Shown one piece after another: positions 54,001-56,515 of a stretch of 64,000 nt of DNA. The notes under the pieces were generated by a model that was not told the origin of the DNA, made no database searches, and saw only the letters and a list, made by a program, of their open reading frames with translations. Each line of letters opens with the position of its first letter. The first letter of the stretch is position 1. Source of the stretch: Mactra quadrangularis (taxonomy: Eukaryota > Mollusca > Bivalvia > Venerida > Mactridae); contig CM046307.1 of NCBI GenBank assembly GCA_025267735.1, positions 35,455,231 through 35,519,230 of the forward strand. The letters are read 5' to 3'. A program made the position numbers and the translations under genes.

Positions 54001-56498
54001 AGACATTCGTGTCTAAACACTTTTTTCTCGATAATTTTCGCTTGTCTGGGTTGCCATTCGCTGACGTCACAGATTTCATCACCGGGCTGACTTACACTTA
54101 CTCTGCAATTTGTTGACATACAAGAACTCACAGAGTAACTTCCCTTTGTGGGTTTCCCCAATAACATTAATCAAATATCTTTTTTGTAAAAAATACCATC
54201 CCCAAATGCTTTTGCTAATAAATTTTAGAATATTAACTGAAATAGAATGAATAATATAAACATATTTTAAGAAGTGTAATGAATATTAAATATTCAACCC
54301 GGTGACAAAATCTGTGACGTCAGCGAATGGCGACCCAGACAAGCGAAAATTTAAGAGAAAAACGTGTTTAATGACAAATGTCTGCTTCATAGTGAGGTCG
54401 ATTTTGGAATCGACGATTGGTACAGGTACATTTAAGAGTTGTTAATCGAATGGCTAAATGATTTTGTGATCAATCGACAGCGTTTTTTTTCACCCGATTG
54501 GGAATGGGTCCTGTACCCCTCCGATTGGGAATTTTTTAGTCGTGAAATGGGAAATATTGGGAAAATCATGCACAACTAAGAATAAATTGGGAATATTAAA
54601 AAACACGTATTTAAATACAGAAATTGTAAAATATCTGCATCATTCTGCCTTTTAACAGTCACATTAAACTAGATTTTGTAGTTTTAGAGACATGCAGAGG
54701 TAAATTACACAAATAAAGAAACTTTAGAATTTGGCCATCCATATAATGACCCCTAGAATTTGGACACTCCAAACAACAATATAGTGCCATTGTTAATAGG
54801 CTTAAAAAGAAAGAGGGTATACCAGGTCAGGTTATGTGACAAGCTGTTTATCCTAACATTTGGAAAATGTCATTAACAATTATCTTCAGTCACATTATCT
54901 ACTCAAGCTTGATGGAAATGTGTTCAAAGTTACCAGCAACTTATCTTCTTATGTAATGAAACTATCTGATAGACCACAGCATAATTCAGAAATAAGGAGG
55001 CTACCAGTATTTCAGTGTCTGAGTCGTTTTTAGATCTGTTATAATCAATTTAATCAAATAACCTTTCTTATAGTTTTTACTCAAAATCTTCCTGAAAAGC
55101 AATTAGCATGGCTTTAAAATGTCTCATTTTCCCACAATAAAAAATCATAAAAAAATATTAAATGTCCGAATCTGTCGGGTACGAAATTATTGGGGACGAA
55201 TGTTTTACAATTTACTCTGAGTAACAATTAAACTACTGTTGGATTATTTCAACCATTGCTGAATTATTGAGAAAATTATTGAGAAATCATCATGACATGA
55301 ACAGCTTTCAATTTCTATGCTTAATGGCAGCTAGTTTCATAAAAAAATCGTAAAATCACGGGTCCGTGAGAAATTAGTCAATGTAATGACCTTGACCGGA
55401 AATAAAACTTGAGCACAATTTTACGCGGTAAGACAAAGGAGTTTGTTAGTAAACATTAAATTTTACATCATTAGTTTGCAGGCCTTTTTTTCCTTATATA
55501 TCAGGGGCCGTTTACAGGCGCCTTCCCCTCCAGAAATTTCTTTAAAATCATGGAGTTTTCCCCAAATTTGGAGTTTACCCTGGATTTTTTGTTCCCCTAT
55601 CTATGAAATTGCGATAAAATTTCCCCAAATGCTCTATATAAAAAAGGCCCTAGGCCCCTTCCCCAAATACTGAAAAAAAGCCCTGGTTTGATTGTAAAAC
55701 TAATGAAGCGGAACAATGAATGTGTGAAAGAGTGATTACACAAACTCTCAGATGATAATTATACAAGATGACGCTATTCACCAACATTAACGGATTAGCG
55801 ATGTCGTAAAGAACGGCATGAATTAAGATTCTAATTTATTTTTAATTGATGATAAATGATATTGATTATTGAAATTTGCGGACTCTTGCCCATTTAAGTG
55901 ATAATTGACACACGGTCATTAAATAACTGTCAGTTACGATACTTGGACAAATAAACAAAAGTAAAATTTTATTAATTCCAAAACCCGTTTGCCGATTTTT
56001 TTTAGTTTTGACAACTTATGCTGTTTTTCCTCTTGATTTGGGAAATACCAATAAAAGAAACGACTGGGAAGGGTTCGTTGACACAATTGGGAAGGTCCGT
56101 TGGCGTGATTGGGAAGGGTCCGGTCGTCATTGGGAATGGGTCTGTTTTCCGGACCCATTTAAGAAGGAAATAAAACGCTGATCGATGTTTCGTTGCTTTT
56201 TGAGGATGATTTTGACTAGTAGGTGAGAAGTTGGAGATTGGACGCGTTGCATTCCAGGTGTTTTATTATATGTAAGAGGGGAATTTTCGTAGTATGATAT
56301 AAAATTTCAAGCTCCTGTGTCTTAACACATAAGTTTAAACTCAGAAAAAGGATTTTGTTTGCAAATGTGCCCCACCTCCTCACGTCTTTTTTGCCATCTT
56401 CCACATGGGCTTTCTTCCAACACTTCACTTTCTTCGTCTGTGTCCTCGTCAGCGCTGTCAGGCTTTGCAGGAGTGCTGTCCTGATCCACCTCAGCCAT
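30..56498 (-). CDS. NRBP1: Nuclear receptor-binding protein (NRBP1/MADM-like pseudokinase), 12 coding exons, 3' end off window
   Basis: Join of exons 56498-56376, 42392-42258, 40276-40175, 22624-22535, 22070-22030, 20621-20527, 8517-8437, 6300-6242, 5500-5399, 1886-1757, 945-837 and 80-30. This gives 1,118 coding bases in one frame, with every junction GT-AG and phase-consistent. The protein follows vertebrate NRBP1 from the acidic N-terminus (ESPCGRWQKRREE) through a complete pseudokinase domain to the C-terminal LEKFLEDV segment. Catalytic residues are lost as in the family: Asn68 where the ATP-binding lysine sits, His-Gly-Asn at 175-177 instead of HRD, and Ser-Val-Ala at 195-197 instead of DFG. 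Family knowledge: NRBPs are cytoplasmic scaffolds that bind TSC22D proteins and Elongin B/C and take part in WNK/TSC22D cell-volume signalling and trafficking. Vertebrates have NRBP1 and NRBP2; invertebrates usually have one gene, so the symbol means orthologue of the pair. About 160 C-terminal residues are missing at the left edge. Confidence 0.96.
81..836 (-). other. NRBP1 intron 11
   Basis: Non-coding. Positions 640-725 hold the tail of the SINE family seen more completely at 5575-5745. Nothing else was recognised. Confidence 0.8.
640..725 (+). repeat. SINE tail fragment
   Basis: Shares TTTATCCTACTAGCTCAGTA, GGGACTAGAAAGCAGACTC and the following bases with 5680-5745. The tRNA-like head is missing, so this is a truncated copy. 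Confidence 0.65.
837..945 (-). CDS. NRBP1: NRBP1 coding exon 11 (residues 320-356)
   Basis: Acceptor TTTACAG|CC completes an Ala codon from exon 10; donor TGGAG|GTATTT, phase 2. The encoded AQLVEYIAEDTHILKTEPKK and VIASIRNSGEEEATLW is less conserved. It aligns with the post-kinase linker of vertebrate NRBP1 (VIASI against VLAEI), and both phases fit exactly. Confidence 0.88.
1066..1547. mobile_element. Short inverted-repeat DNA element in NRBP1 intron 10
   Basis: Ends are GGGCTGTCATGATAAACCAG on the left and the inverted GGGCTGTCACAATACACCAG on the right. Next inward come matching ATTGCAATAT runs. It has no coding capacity and no clear target duplication. It lies between exons 10 and 11. A hAT-type MITE is plausible from the AGGGCTGTCA terminus, but this is not proven. 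Confidence 0.6.
1757..1886 (-). CDS. NRBP1: NRBP1 coding exon 10 (residues 277-320)
   Basis: Acceptor TATTTCAG|GAT and donor AATG|GTAAGT, ending in phase 1. It encodes DFLEKCLEKDPVRRPTARDL and then LFHSVLFEVHSLTLLAAHAI. This closes the pseudokinase C-lobe with the usual RRPTAR and LLFH motifs. Confidence 0.97.
1887..5398 (-). other. NRBP1 intron 9 (3.5 kb)
   Basis: No exon was recognised on either strand. It is AT-rich unique-looking sequence, except for the CCTAGG-rich repeat at 4690-4805. Confidence 0.7.
4690..4805. repeat. CCTAGG-palindrome repeat
   Basis: Six copies of TCCTAGG or its complement in about 110 bp. They sit in two arms that resemble each other (GTTTCATTAAAAATCCTAGG and GTTTCAACAAAAAGTCCTAGG). 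It looks like a small foldback repeat; the boundaries are uncertain. Confidence 0.5.
5399..5500 (-). CDS. NRBP1: NRBP1 coding exon 9 (residues 243-276)
   Basis: Acceptor TTATAG|ATG and donor AGA|GTAAAT, phase 0 to 0. It encodes MAALGIQGNGESSNVITKEA followed by IEKTLQSIENPLQR. The IQGNGESS motif is a hallmark of NRBP. The exon begins with ATG, but this is an internal Met. Confidence 0.96.
5575..5745 (+). repeat. tRNA-derived SINE, plus-strand copy
   Basis: It contains a near-perfect pol III B box (GGTTCGAACCC, 5630-5640) in a tRNA-like head and a conserved tail (CAAGAAACTTTACCCTACTA). Related copies lie at 640-725 and, on the minus strand, at 42480-42660 and 61873-62005. It sits in NRBP1 intron 8. 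Confidence 0.75.
6242..6300 (-). CDS. NRBP1: NRBP1 coding exon 8 (residues 223-242)
   Basis: Acceptor AATTTCAG|CA and donor GAG|GTAATA, phase 1 to 0. It encodes ASGPVTTAVDIYSFGMCALE, the helix-F region with the conserved DIYSFGMC. Confidence 0.96.
7253..8134 (-). mobile_element. Decayed Tc1-like DNA transposon
   Basis: Inverted ends of about 35 bp: ACTATACTCAAACGAAAAAG plus AAACGCAGGGTAAA on the left, with the complement ending GGGTATAGT on the right. Only about 880 bp remain, where autonomous members are usually longer, so the catalytic half has been lost. The interior is much richer in GC and CpG than the surrounding intron. Confidence 0.8.
7340..7834 (-). pseudogene. Tc1-type transposase N-terminal fragment, broken
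   Basis: Starting at 7834, the minus strand reads MARLTDVQRGQAITLLMQGQ and continues through a paired helix-turn-helix (QQQVAMQFGVNVSTIVRLVR) and a GRP-like linker. In-frame stops fall after LRET and after VTT. The DDE catalytic domain is absent. The plus-strand 83-codon frame over the same bases is its shadow. Confidence 0.8.
8437..8517 (-). CDS. NRBP1: NRBP1 coding exon 7 (residues 196-223)
   Basis: Acceptor ATTACAG|TT and donor GGAG|GTATGT, phase 1 to phase 1. It encodes VAPDAMHHVKTYRDDLKNMH then CVAPEYG. The APEYG is the counterpart of the kinase APE motif. The stretch before it differs more from vertebrates than the neighbouring exons do. Confidence 0.94.
8518..9823 (-). other. NRBP1 intron 6, right of exon 7
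   Basis: Mostly AT-rich with no recognised gene. The exception is the GC-richer block at 9270-9580, described separately. Confidence 0.6.
9270..9580. other. GC-richer island with CCAAT-box motifs
   Basis: Base composition changes abruptly from the AT-rich intron. It has inverted CCAAT motifs (GATTGGCGGTC; GATTGGCCAATGAGCGG) and several CpGs. No open frame follows. It could be a captured promoter, an internal promoter or part of an unrecognised transposon. Confidence 0.35.
9824..9965. repeat. Left half of an AACAAGAG-type tandem-unit element, interrupted
   Basis: Matches the start of the complete copy at 22768 (GACAGAGGAGACAGCATGCT, CGACT, then GTTTGTCACAGGAGATG-like sequence). It stops where the 9986-13587 array begins; the missing part resumes at 13864. 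Confidence 0.75.
9986..13587 (+). repeat. 3.6 kb element made of ~145-bp tandem units with inverted ends
   Basis: About two dozen diverged units carry GTGACCTTGACCTTTGACC, CAGGGGCCCCAAAACC, ATCCTTGACACA and AAATTTGGTGAACCTAGGTA. The ends are TTATACGCCCGT (9986-9997) and its inverse ACGGGCGTATAA (13576-13587). Just before the right end are three GGACAGAC-type repeats and a hairpin (CGTTTT...AAACGGGCG). Open frames here on the minus strand are repeat translations, not genes. It is inserted into the repeat whose halves lie at 9824-9965 and 13864-14180. Confidence 0.85.
10707..12740 (+). repeat. Tandem duplication of a 1,017-bp block inside the array
   Basis: 10707-11723 and 11724-12740 are near-identical, with every landmark displaced by exactly 1,017 bp (for example the TTCATGTTACTTATTAAATA segment). 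The second copy diverges from the first at about 12740. Each block contains several 145-bp units plus a private insert (GCCATTTTGACTTTATTAAC and following). It is a recent higher-order duplication. Confidence 0.85.
13629..13862. repeat. Short element with (GACG)n tract and terminal hairpin
   Basis: From CCCCCGCC to GCGGGGGTATAA. A run of GGAC/GCAC tetranucleotides precedes a strong stem-loop (TATACCCCC...CGGGGGTATA). It sits directly against the right end of the 3.6 kb array. Confidence 0.65.
13864..14180. repeat. Right half of the interrupted AACAAGAG-type element
   Basis: Two diverged units with TAAGTTCAAG, GGAGATAATTTTG, ACCTTGTCACATGAGATG and TTTAAAGTTTGAAGTCAATA. They correspond to the interior of the 22768-23650 element. 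A poly-G run occurs in the first unit. The 3' end is truncated. Confidence 0.75.
16668..16959. repeat. Short repeat ending ATACCCC/GGGGTAT
   Basis: Inverted ends ATACCCCCAATGGGTTTTG and CAGAGTTTTTGGGGTAT, with GACCGACTGACCGACCAACC shortly before the right end. It also carries the AAAGGGCCATAACTC motif of the tandem-unit repeats. Confidence 0.65.
17560..17785 (+). repeat. Dispersed repeat, copy 1 of 2
   Basis: Starts GGGGTGACTATTGGGGCCAA and ends near the TCAGTCAACAGTTT motif. A second copy in the same orientation lies at 40330-40565. The interior has alternating TACTATTGTAGTAGTACTAC, which can fold. Confidence 0.75.
19026..19613 (+). repeat. Pair of ~70-bp direct repeats about 515 bp apart
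   Basis: TTTCACAAGGAGTGGACA, TTTTCTCTTTACAGG and ATCAGCCC occur at 19033-19090 and again at 19548-19600. This could be the ends of an element or an old duplication. No product is implied. Confidence 0.55.
20527..20621 (-). CDS. NRBP1: NRBP1 coding exon 6 (residues 164-196, pseudo-catalytic loop)
   Basis: Acceptor GATTTCAG|T completes Ser164; donor TCTG|GTGAGT, phase 1. It encodes YLHSCNPPVIHGNLTCDTIF and IQHNGLIKIGS. His-Gly-Asn replaces the catalytic HRD, and the DFG position that follows is degenerate. This confirms a pseudokinase. Confidence 0.97.
20622..22029 (-). other. NRBP1 intron 5
   Basis: Half of this intron is the palindromic TTTCG array at 20889-21647. The rest is AT-rich with nothing recognised. 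Confidence 0.75.
20889..21647. mobile_element. Hyper-palindromic foldback element built of TTTCG/CGAAA motifs
   Basis: The ends are a perfect 19-bp inverted repeat, AAAGTGACATTTTGAAATA at 20889-20907 and its complement at 21629-21647. Outer inverted pieces (GTGGCACTTA and its complement) lie at about 20727 and 21663. Between them, about 670 bp consists almost wholly of ATTATTTCG and CGAAATAAT in both orientations with short A/T spacers, so nearly any part can pair with another. CpG occurs almost only as TTCG or CGAA. No coding potential. Confidence 0.85.
22030..22070 (-). CDS. NRBP1: NRBP1 coding exon 5 (residues 151-164, 41 bp)
   Basis: A very small exon with acceptor TATTTCAG|GCT and donor CTTAG|GTATAT, ending in phase 2. 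It encodes AWKRWSTQILSAL, the helix-E region. Vertebrates have Cys where this protein has the Ser of RWS. The match to the family and the flanking phases make it secure despite its size. Confidence 0.93.
22335..22480 (-). repeat. SINE tail fragment (GGTTTAATACCGTAACAACACA type)
   Basis: Resembles 63718-63800 and 42850-42960 (AACACATTGCATGGGTCATA; CAGTAAACG; CATTCCTGGAAC). The tRNA-like head is missing. Confidence 0.5.
22535..22624 (-). CDS. NRBP1: NRBP1 coding exon 4 (residues 121-150)
   Basis: Acceptor TTTTCAG|GTA and donor AAG|GTACTA. It encodes VIFITEYMSSGSLKQFLKKT, the hinge and helix-D segment that is nearly invariant in NRBPs, then KKNNKTFQLK. Intron 3, between this exon and exon 3, hosts the nested plus-strand genes. 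Confidence 0.97.
22768..23650. mobile_element. AACAAGAG-type element with tandem units, most complete copy
   Basis: Starts AACAAGAG and a perfect stem-loop (GCTGTC...GACAGC, 22773-22790), then GCATGCTCGACT. Four to five diverged units of 160-180 bp follow, each with GGGGAGATAATTC, ACCTTGTCACATGAGATG and TTTAAAGTTTGAAGT. It ends with GACGCGGACACCGACACTGG and GTCAAGCTAAA, which is a loose inverse of the start. The layout recalls Helentron-derived non-autonomous elements (HINE/pearl) known from bivalves; that placement is an inference. Confidence 0.75.
23651..25941. other. Intergenic-like part of intron 3, left of the mariner cluster
   Basis: No coding exon was recognised. 24340-24480 and 25700-25780 hold faint GACC/TGACCC-rich repeat traces. 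The C/G-run element at 24512-24795 is annotated separately. Confidence 0.55.
24512..24795. mobile_element. MITE-like element with GGCGGATC ends and C/G runs
   Basis: Left end TAGGCGGATCTAGCAAGGGG with a G run. The right end has a C run, then AAAAAAATCCTGGAACTGCC, an approximate inverse. Related fragments are at 25620-25662 (CCCAGAAAAAAATCCTGGAT) and 40570-40620 (ATAGGCGGATCCAGAG). Confidence 0.6.
26283..27306 (+). mobile_element. Decayed mariner/IS630-type transposon with 30-bp inverted repeats and TA target duplication
   Basis: Inverted repeats CAGGGTGTCCCAAAAGTAAG (26283) and CAGGGTGTCCCAAAAGAAAG (read back from 27306) differ at one position in about 30. They are flanked on both sides by TA, as expected for Tc1/mariner. 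At 1,024 bp it is shorter than an intact copy. Confidence 0.9.
26471..26975 (+). pseudogene. Broken mariner-type transposase fragment
   Basis: Begins MARLTPH, then a stop, then HIAVKKKYHENKSVTDVQRK, the helix-turn-helix typical of this transposase group. A later frame reads IPKTFVHT and then YDLKLLSYKIQIMQKLSITD with RLDFCRWTADN, the stretch before the catalytic domain. Several stops and frameshifts are present and the DDE region is deleted. It is non-functional. Confidence 0.85.
27776..28680. other. Upstream flank of nested gene A
   Basis: AT-rich, with no repeat or exon recognised. Any distal regulatory sequence of gene A would be expected here, but no specific site can be named. Confidence 0.5.
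28690..28724 (+). promoter_or_regulatory. Core promoter of nested gene A: TATA box and initiator
   Basis: TATAAAAG at 28690-28697 and an initiator-like TCAGT at 28720-28724, whose A is 32 bases downstream of the first T of the box. That is the spacing of a focused TATA promoter. It predicts a 5' UTR of about 54 bases before the ATG at 28776. Confidence 0.7.
28776..28833 (+). CDS. Gene A exon 1 (signal peptide)
   Basis: ATG in context ATCATGAAA, 19 codons plus one base, donor CTAG|GTGAGA, phase 1. It lies about 54 bases below the predicted start site of a TATA promoter. Confidence 0.83.
28776..32254 (+). CDS. Nested gene A: small secreted Met/Gly-rich protein of unrecognised family
   Basis: Join of 28776-28833 and 31767-32254, 181 residues. 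Residues 1-19 (MKFTSFILQILILGISTFL) form a signal peptide, with cleavage likely near Ala20-Cys22. The mature chain starts SCQLGLVAG and has one cysteine. A helical-looking domain (about residues 36-130) carries LDSAVKQIVHPMATPT, MISTALMQGAPP and ATNWLQQQ. It ends in a Gly/Met/Phe-rich tail with repeated GGMQGF. The domain is paralogous to that of gene B 3 kb downstream. The unspliced frame of exon 2 has no ATG, which supports use of exon 1. I do not recognise the family; an extracellular matrix, shell, byssus or mucus role would be guesswork. It is nested antisense in NRBP1 intron 3. Confidence 0.85.
30150..30250 (-). repeat. tRNA-derived SINE head
   Basis: On the minus strand it reads TAGCGCAGATGGTAGAGTGC (A-box-like), then GGTTTGAATCC (B box) about 45 bases later. 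The same family is at 63895-63985. Confidence 0.65.
30257..30349. mobile_element. 93-bp hairpin MITE (GTCCTAAATATAAGACCCTA family)
   Basis: GTCCTAAATATAAGACCCTA at the left and TAGGGTCTTATTTTTAGGAC at the right are inverted copies. Further copies or halves are at 51366-51430, 52732-52834 and 53578-53667. Confidence 0.75.
31767..32254 (+). CDS. Gene A exon 2 (mature protein)
   Basis: Acceptor TTATTTTTTAG|CA with a long pyrimidine tract. The frame runs 162 codons to the TAA at 32252-32254. Codon 1 completes Ala20. It codes the single Cys, the shared domain and the Gly/Met tail. Confidence 0.87.
32318..32323 (+). terminator. Gene A polyadenylation signal AATAAA
   Basis: AATAAA 64 bases after the stop codon, followed by a T/A-rich stretch. 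A TTGTTTGTGG element lies just upstream. Confidence 0.7.
32590..33064. mobile_element. 475-bp MITE with AAGTGTGCC/GGCACACTT ends, 3' of gene A
   Basis: Left end ACAAGTGTGCCTTAAGGCAG then ATATTGGCACACTTGCTTAGG; the right end is its inverse with a few changes. Each terminal repeat (about 40 bp) is itself palindromic. Confidence 0.7.
33262..33440. repeat. AACAAGAG-type repeat, truncated copy
   Basis: Starts AACAAGAGCATTCCAAGGAC and shares GACAGGACTTAAGTTTTCC, AATAAATCAGTCAG and GGGTATAACT with 25942-26180. Only the head and one unit are present. Confidence 0.65.
33638..33813. mobile_element. TA-flanked MITE (CAGTACAACCTCTCC family)
   Basis: Left CAGTACAACCTCTCCTGAAC; right inverse CAGTATAAACTCTGCAGAG; TA on both sides. 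The 79-codon open frame across it is repeat translation. It resembles the ends of the 47714-48624 element. Confidence 0.6.
34591..34975. repeat. AACAAGAG-type repeat with GCTCACCT/AGGTGAGC ends
   Basis: Begins AACAAGAGAGTCCCTAGTAC then TGCTCACCTGAAAATT. It ends TCAGTTGAGGTGAGCTAAAA, an inverse of the start. The interior has CAAGGGGCATAATTTAAACA. Confidence 0.65.
35271..35310 (+). promoter_or_regulatory. Possible core promoter of nested gene B
   Basis: TATAAT at 35271-35276 and an initiator-like TCACTTT at 35304-35310, 35 bases apart and so slightly longer than ideal. It would give a 65-base 5' UTR. Weaker than the gene A promoter; the real start could be elsewhere. Confidence 0.35.
35371..35431 (+). 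CDS. Gene B exon 1 (signal peptide)
   Basis: ATG, 20 codons and one base, donor AAAG|GTAATT, phase 1. The product is Met-Leu-Trp then a hydrophobic FVAVAVAALI core. Found by looking for a phase-1 signal exon matching gene A. Shorter reading from an internal acceptor at 35401 is possible but less economical. Confidence 0.75.
35371..38040 (+). CDS. Nested gene B: secreted protein with MGWQ-type 11-residue repeats, paralogue of gene A
   Basis: Join of 35371-35431 and 36860-38040, 413 residues. Residues 1-20 (MLWINSLLFVAVAVAALIHK) form a signal peptide. The mature part starts GECQLFPRYG with one Cys. Residues about 32-118 form the domain shared with gene A: LDQAVQYIIHPNARPT, PMIELALNHLV, then MEWLLSRIRETV. 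A Gln/Asn-rich linker follows. Residues about 210-344 hold about twelve copies of an 11-residue repeat with consensus MGWQ(S/F)P(M/I)GGA(N/D), the last ones degenerate. A Thr/Gly-rich tail ends at the TAA. Same exon plan and splice phase as gene A, 3 kb downstream. Function unknown; low-complexity repeats after a folded domain suit an extracellular structural protein, but that is inference. Confidence 0.82.
35432..36859 (+). other. Gene B intron 1
   Basis: 1.4 kb, GT-AG. It contains a candidate 37-bp mini-exon at 35710-35746 (see findings). Otherwise AT-rich, with CATATTGCA motifs near 36340-36385. Confidence 0.65.
36860..38040 (+). CDS. Gene B exon 2 (mature protein)
   Basis: Acceptor TTTACTTTCAG|GA; 1,181 bases to the TAA at 38038-38040, open throughout in the frame set by exon 1. 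The 33-bp repeat block is at about 37426-37830. Minus-strand frames here are shadows of the repeats. Confidence 0.88.
38503..38508 (+). terminator. Possible gene B polyadenylation signal AATAAA
   Basis: First perfect AATAAA after the stop, 462 bases downstream. It implies a long 3' UTR. Confidence 0.4.
38509..39465. other. Downstream flank of gene B
   Basis: AT-rich; no repeat or coding exon recognised. Confidence 0.5.
39466..39966. mobile_element. 501-bp TTAA-flanked MITE with ~140-bp inverted repeats
   Basis: TTAA at 39462-39465 and 39967-39970 borders GGTGG...CCACC ends. The arms match for about 140 bp with scattered differences (TTTTTTTAGATTTGCATATA; AAACTTGAAGATATTTCCAA; CGTTACCATGAC; GTAAACATGA), leaving about 220 bp of spacer. 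TTAA targets are characteristic of piggyBac, so a piggyBac-mobilised MITE is likely. It has no transposase, and the frames within it are repeat translation. Confidence 0.85.
40065..40150 (-). repeat. tRNA-like SINE fragment
   Basis: ACCAAGGTCCACAAAAGTTT, CTGGGAATCCAATC and TGACTGAGCTAACC resemble the split SINE at 42850-44035 (CCACAAAAGTATGTC; CTGGGAATCATACGA). It lies just downstream of exon 3's donor. Confidence 0.5.
40175..40276 (-). CDS. NRBP1: NRBP1 coding exon 3 (residues 87-120)
   Basis: Acceptor GTTTACAG|GAG and donor AGG|GTAAGA, phase 0 at both ends. It encodes the helix-C region and following strand (EKIRQVFDNLIQLDHPNIVK, then FHKYWQD), closely matching vertebrate NRBP1. Confidence 0.95.
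40277..42257 (-). other. NRBP1 intron 2
   Basis: Contains the repeats at 40330-40565 and 40570-40620. The remaining 1.6 kb is AT-rich with no exon recognised. Confidence 0.75.
40330..40565 (+). repeat. Dispersed repeat, copy 2 of 2
   Basis: Same family and orientation as 17560-17785: GGGGTGACTATTAGGGCCAA, TTTTTATTACAAAAACAA, CATCTTGAAGAATATAGAGC and TCAGTCAACAGTTTT. Confidence 0.75.
42258..42392 (-). CDS. NRBP1: NRBP1 coding exon 2 (residues 42-86)
   Basis: Acceptor TTTACAG|GTT and donor GAG|GTAATT, both phase 0. It encodes VEQRDVPGIDSAFLAMDTEE and the start of the pseudokinase N-lobe (GMEVVWNEV), then a lineage-variable SENRNRKAQHIQGE. Asn68 stands where active kinases have the beta-3 lysine, as in other NRBPs. 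Confidence 0.96.
42480..42660 (-). repeat. tRNA-derived SINE, minus-strand copy
   Basis: Minus strand: GGCGTGGCCGAGCAGATATG (A box), then CGTTCGAATCCC (B box) and the tail CAAGAAACTTTATCCTACTA. This is the most tRNA-like copy in the window. Confidence 0.8.
42850..44035 (-). repeat. Second SINE family, split by a hAT element
   Basis: The tail part 42850-43101 (GCAACATATTGTACCGGTCA) and the head part 43971-44035 form one element with the 43102-43970 insertion between them. Compare the unbroken copy at 63718-63985. Confidence 0.6.
43102..43970. mobile_element. 869-bp non-autonomous hAT-like element
   Basis: Perfect inverted ends CAGGGTTGCCAGC and GCTGGCAACCCTG, flanked by the direct repeat CTCTG (43097-43101 and 43971-43975). 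Subterminal zones carry repeated CCCTGACTTTTCACTGAC motifs. CAGGG-type ends are typical of hAT. Only 5 bp of duplication can be seen where hAT usually makes 8. No transposase. Confidence 0.8.
44284..45761. mobile_element. 1.5 kb TTAA-flanked element, piggyBac-type, non-autonomous
   Basis: TTAA at 44280-44283 and 45762-45765. Ends CTCCTTCTACCCGAAGA and, inverted, CCCATTCTTTCCGAATGA. The right subterminal zone (45598-45745) has four imperfect repeats of TGACGGATATACGCGTCA type. No open frame resembles a transposase. Confidence 0.65.
45766..47270 (-). other. Part of NRBP1 intron 1
   Basis: No gene recognised. 46565-46735 is a degenerate simple repeat of GTGAAATTTCA/TCACCAAAATTTC motifs. Confidence 0.55.
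46565..46735. repeat. Degenerate palindromic simple repeat (GTGAAATTTCA)
   Basis: About ten imperfect copies of TTTCAGTGAAATTT or its inverse in 170 bp. Confidence 0.55.
47275..47400. repeat. GC-rich GTAAGCGGCCAG foldback repeat
   Basis: CCCCCTGTAAGCGGCCAG and CTGGCCGCTTACAGGGGGG-like sequence are inverted around GGTTAGCGGCC. Related to fragments near 30765 and 31190. Confidence 0.55.
47714..48624. mobile_element. 911-bp TA-flanked inverted-repeat element
   Basis: Left CAGTCAAACCTGTCTATAGC and right (inverted) CAGTGGAACCTGTATTAACG, with TA on both outer sides. Subterminal TGACCACTATA/TATAGAGGTGACC blocks lie at both ends. TA duplication suggests Tc1/mariner mobilisation. No transposase. Confidence 0.7.
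49061..51235. mobile_element. 2.2 kb element with iterated GACATTTCGACCCC ends
   Basis: The left end (49061-49137) has four copies of GACATTTCGACCCC. The right end (51140-51235) has five in inverse orientation. The two ends align over about 75 bp with the same internal spacing. The 2 kb interior is very AT-rich; its longest frames are about 60-80 codons and look random. The superfamily is unknown. Confidence 0.75.
51366..51430. repeat. Hairpin MITE, split by a hAT insertion
   Basis: Matches the 30257-30349 family (AAAAAGTTACTTAGGGTCTT, ATATTTAGGAC). Its last bases TTTAGGAC are the target site duplicated by the hAT element. Confidence 0.7.
51431..52723. mobile_element. 1.3 kb hAT-type element with 8-bp target duplication
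   Basis: Ends CAGGGACCAGGAAAT and ATTTCCTGGTCCCTG; TTTAGGAC flanks both sides exactly (51423-51430 and 52724-52731). Subterminal GGACCGATT motifs repeat at both ends. No transposase frame; the 88-codon frame at 51614 has no recognised domain. Confidence 0.9.
52732..52834. repeat. Hairpin MITE copy
   Basis: CTAGTCCTATGTATAAGACC and GGCAGGGTCTTATCGG are inverted arms of the same family as 30257-30349. Confidence 0.6.
52835..53577 (-). other. NRBP1 intron 1 stretch without recognised features
   Basis: AT-rich. The 63-codon plus-strand frame at 52994 has no domain, splice context or homologue I recognise. Confidence 0.5.
53578..53667. repeat. Hairpin MITE copy
   Basis: GATAAGACCCTACGTAACAG and AGGGTTTTATATATAGGACT; same family. 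Confidence 0.65.
53772..56324. mobile_element. Large foldback element next to NRBP1 exon 1, right arm interrupted
   Basis: The left arm 53772-54091 (CAGGAGCTTGAAATTTTATA ... GACGTCACAGATTTCATCAC) is repeated in inverse orientation as 54295-54477 plus 56181-56324. Between the arms is a 200-bp spacer. A 1.7 kb element sits in the right arm. The right end lies about 50 bp from the exon 1 splice donor. Confidence 0.85.
54478..56180. mobile_element. 1.7 kb insertion with CAGCGTTTT/AAAACGCTG ends and ATCGA duplication
   Basis: The uninterrupted left foldback arm shows the empty site, and ATCGA is present on both sides (54473-54477 and 56181-56185). Subterminal zones repeat GATTGGGAATGGGTC. CAGCG ends recall hAT, but the 5-bp duplication is short for that family. 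The 74-codon minus-strand frame at 56158 is not a recognised protein. Confidence 0.75.
56376..56498 (-). CDS. NRBP1: NRBP1 coding exon 1 (residues 1-41)
   Basis: The start codon at 56498-56496 opens MAEVDQDS, followed by a run of Asp/Glu/Ser and the family-specific SPCGRWQKRREE. The donor is GAG|GTGGGG at 56375, phase 0. A good acceptor (TTCTATCAG) ends at 56501, two bases before the ATG, so the 5' UTR is probably carried on a separate upstream exon that I could not place. Confidence 0.93.
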
Positions 56499-56515
56499 TG
56501 CTGATAGAACAACAA
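56499..56515 (-). promoter_or_regulatory. Probable 3' splice site just upstream of the NRBP1 start codon
   Basis: On the minus strand, a pyrimidine-leaning stretch ends in TTCTATCAG, and the next bases are CA followed by the ATG. An intron in the 5' UTR would put the NRBP1 promoter further right, beyond the tRNA gene. No convincing minus-strand promoter was found there. Confidence 0.45.

Noticed and set aside
53889..54167. Minus-strand 92-codon frame with several cysteines
   Set aside because: It lies in the arm of the foldback element and is not preserved in the second arm.
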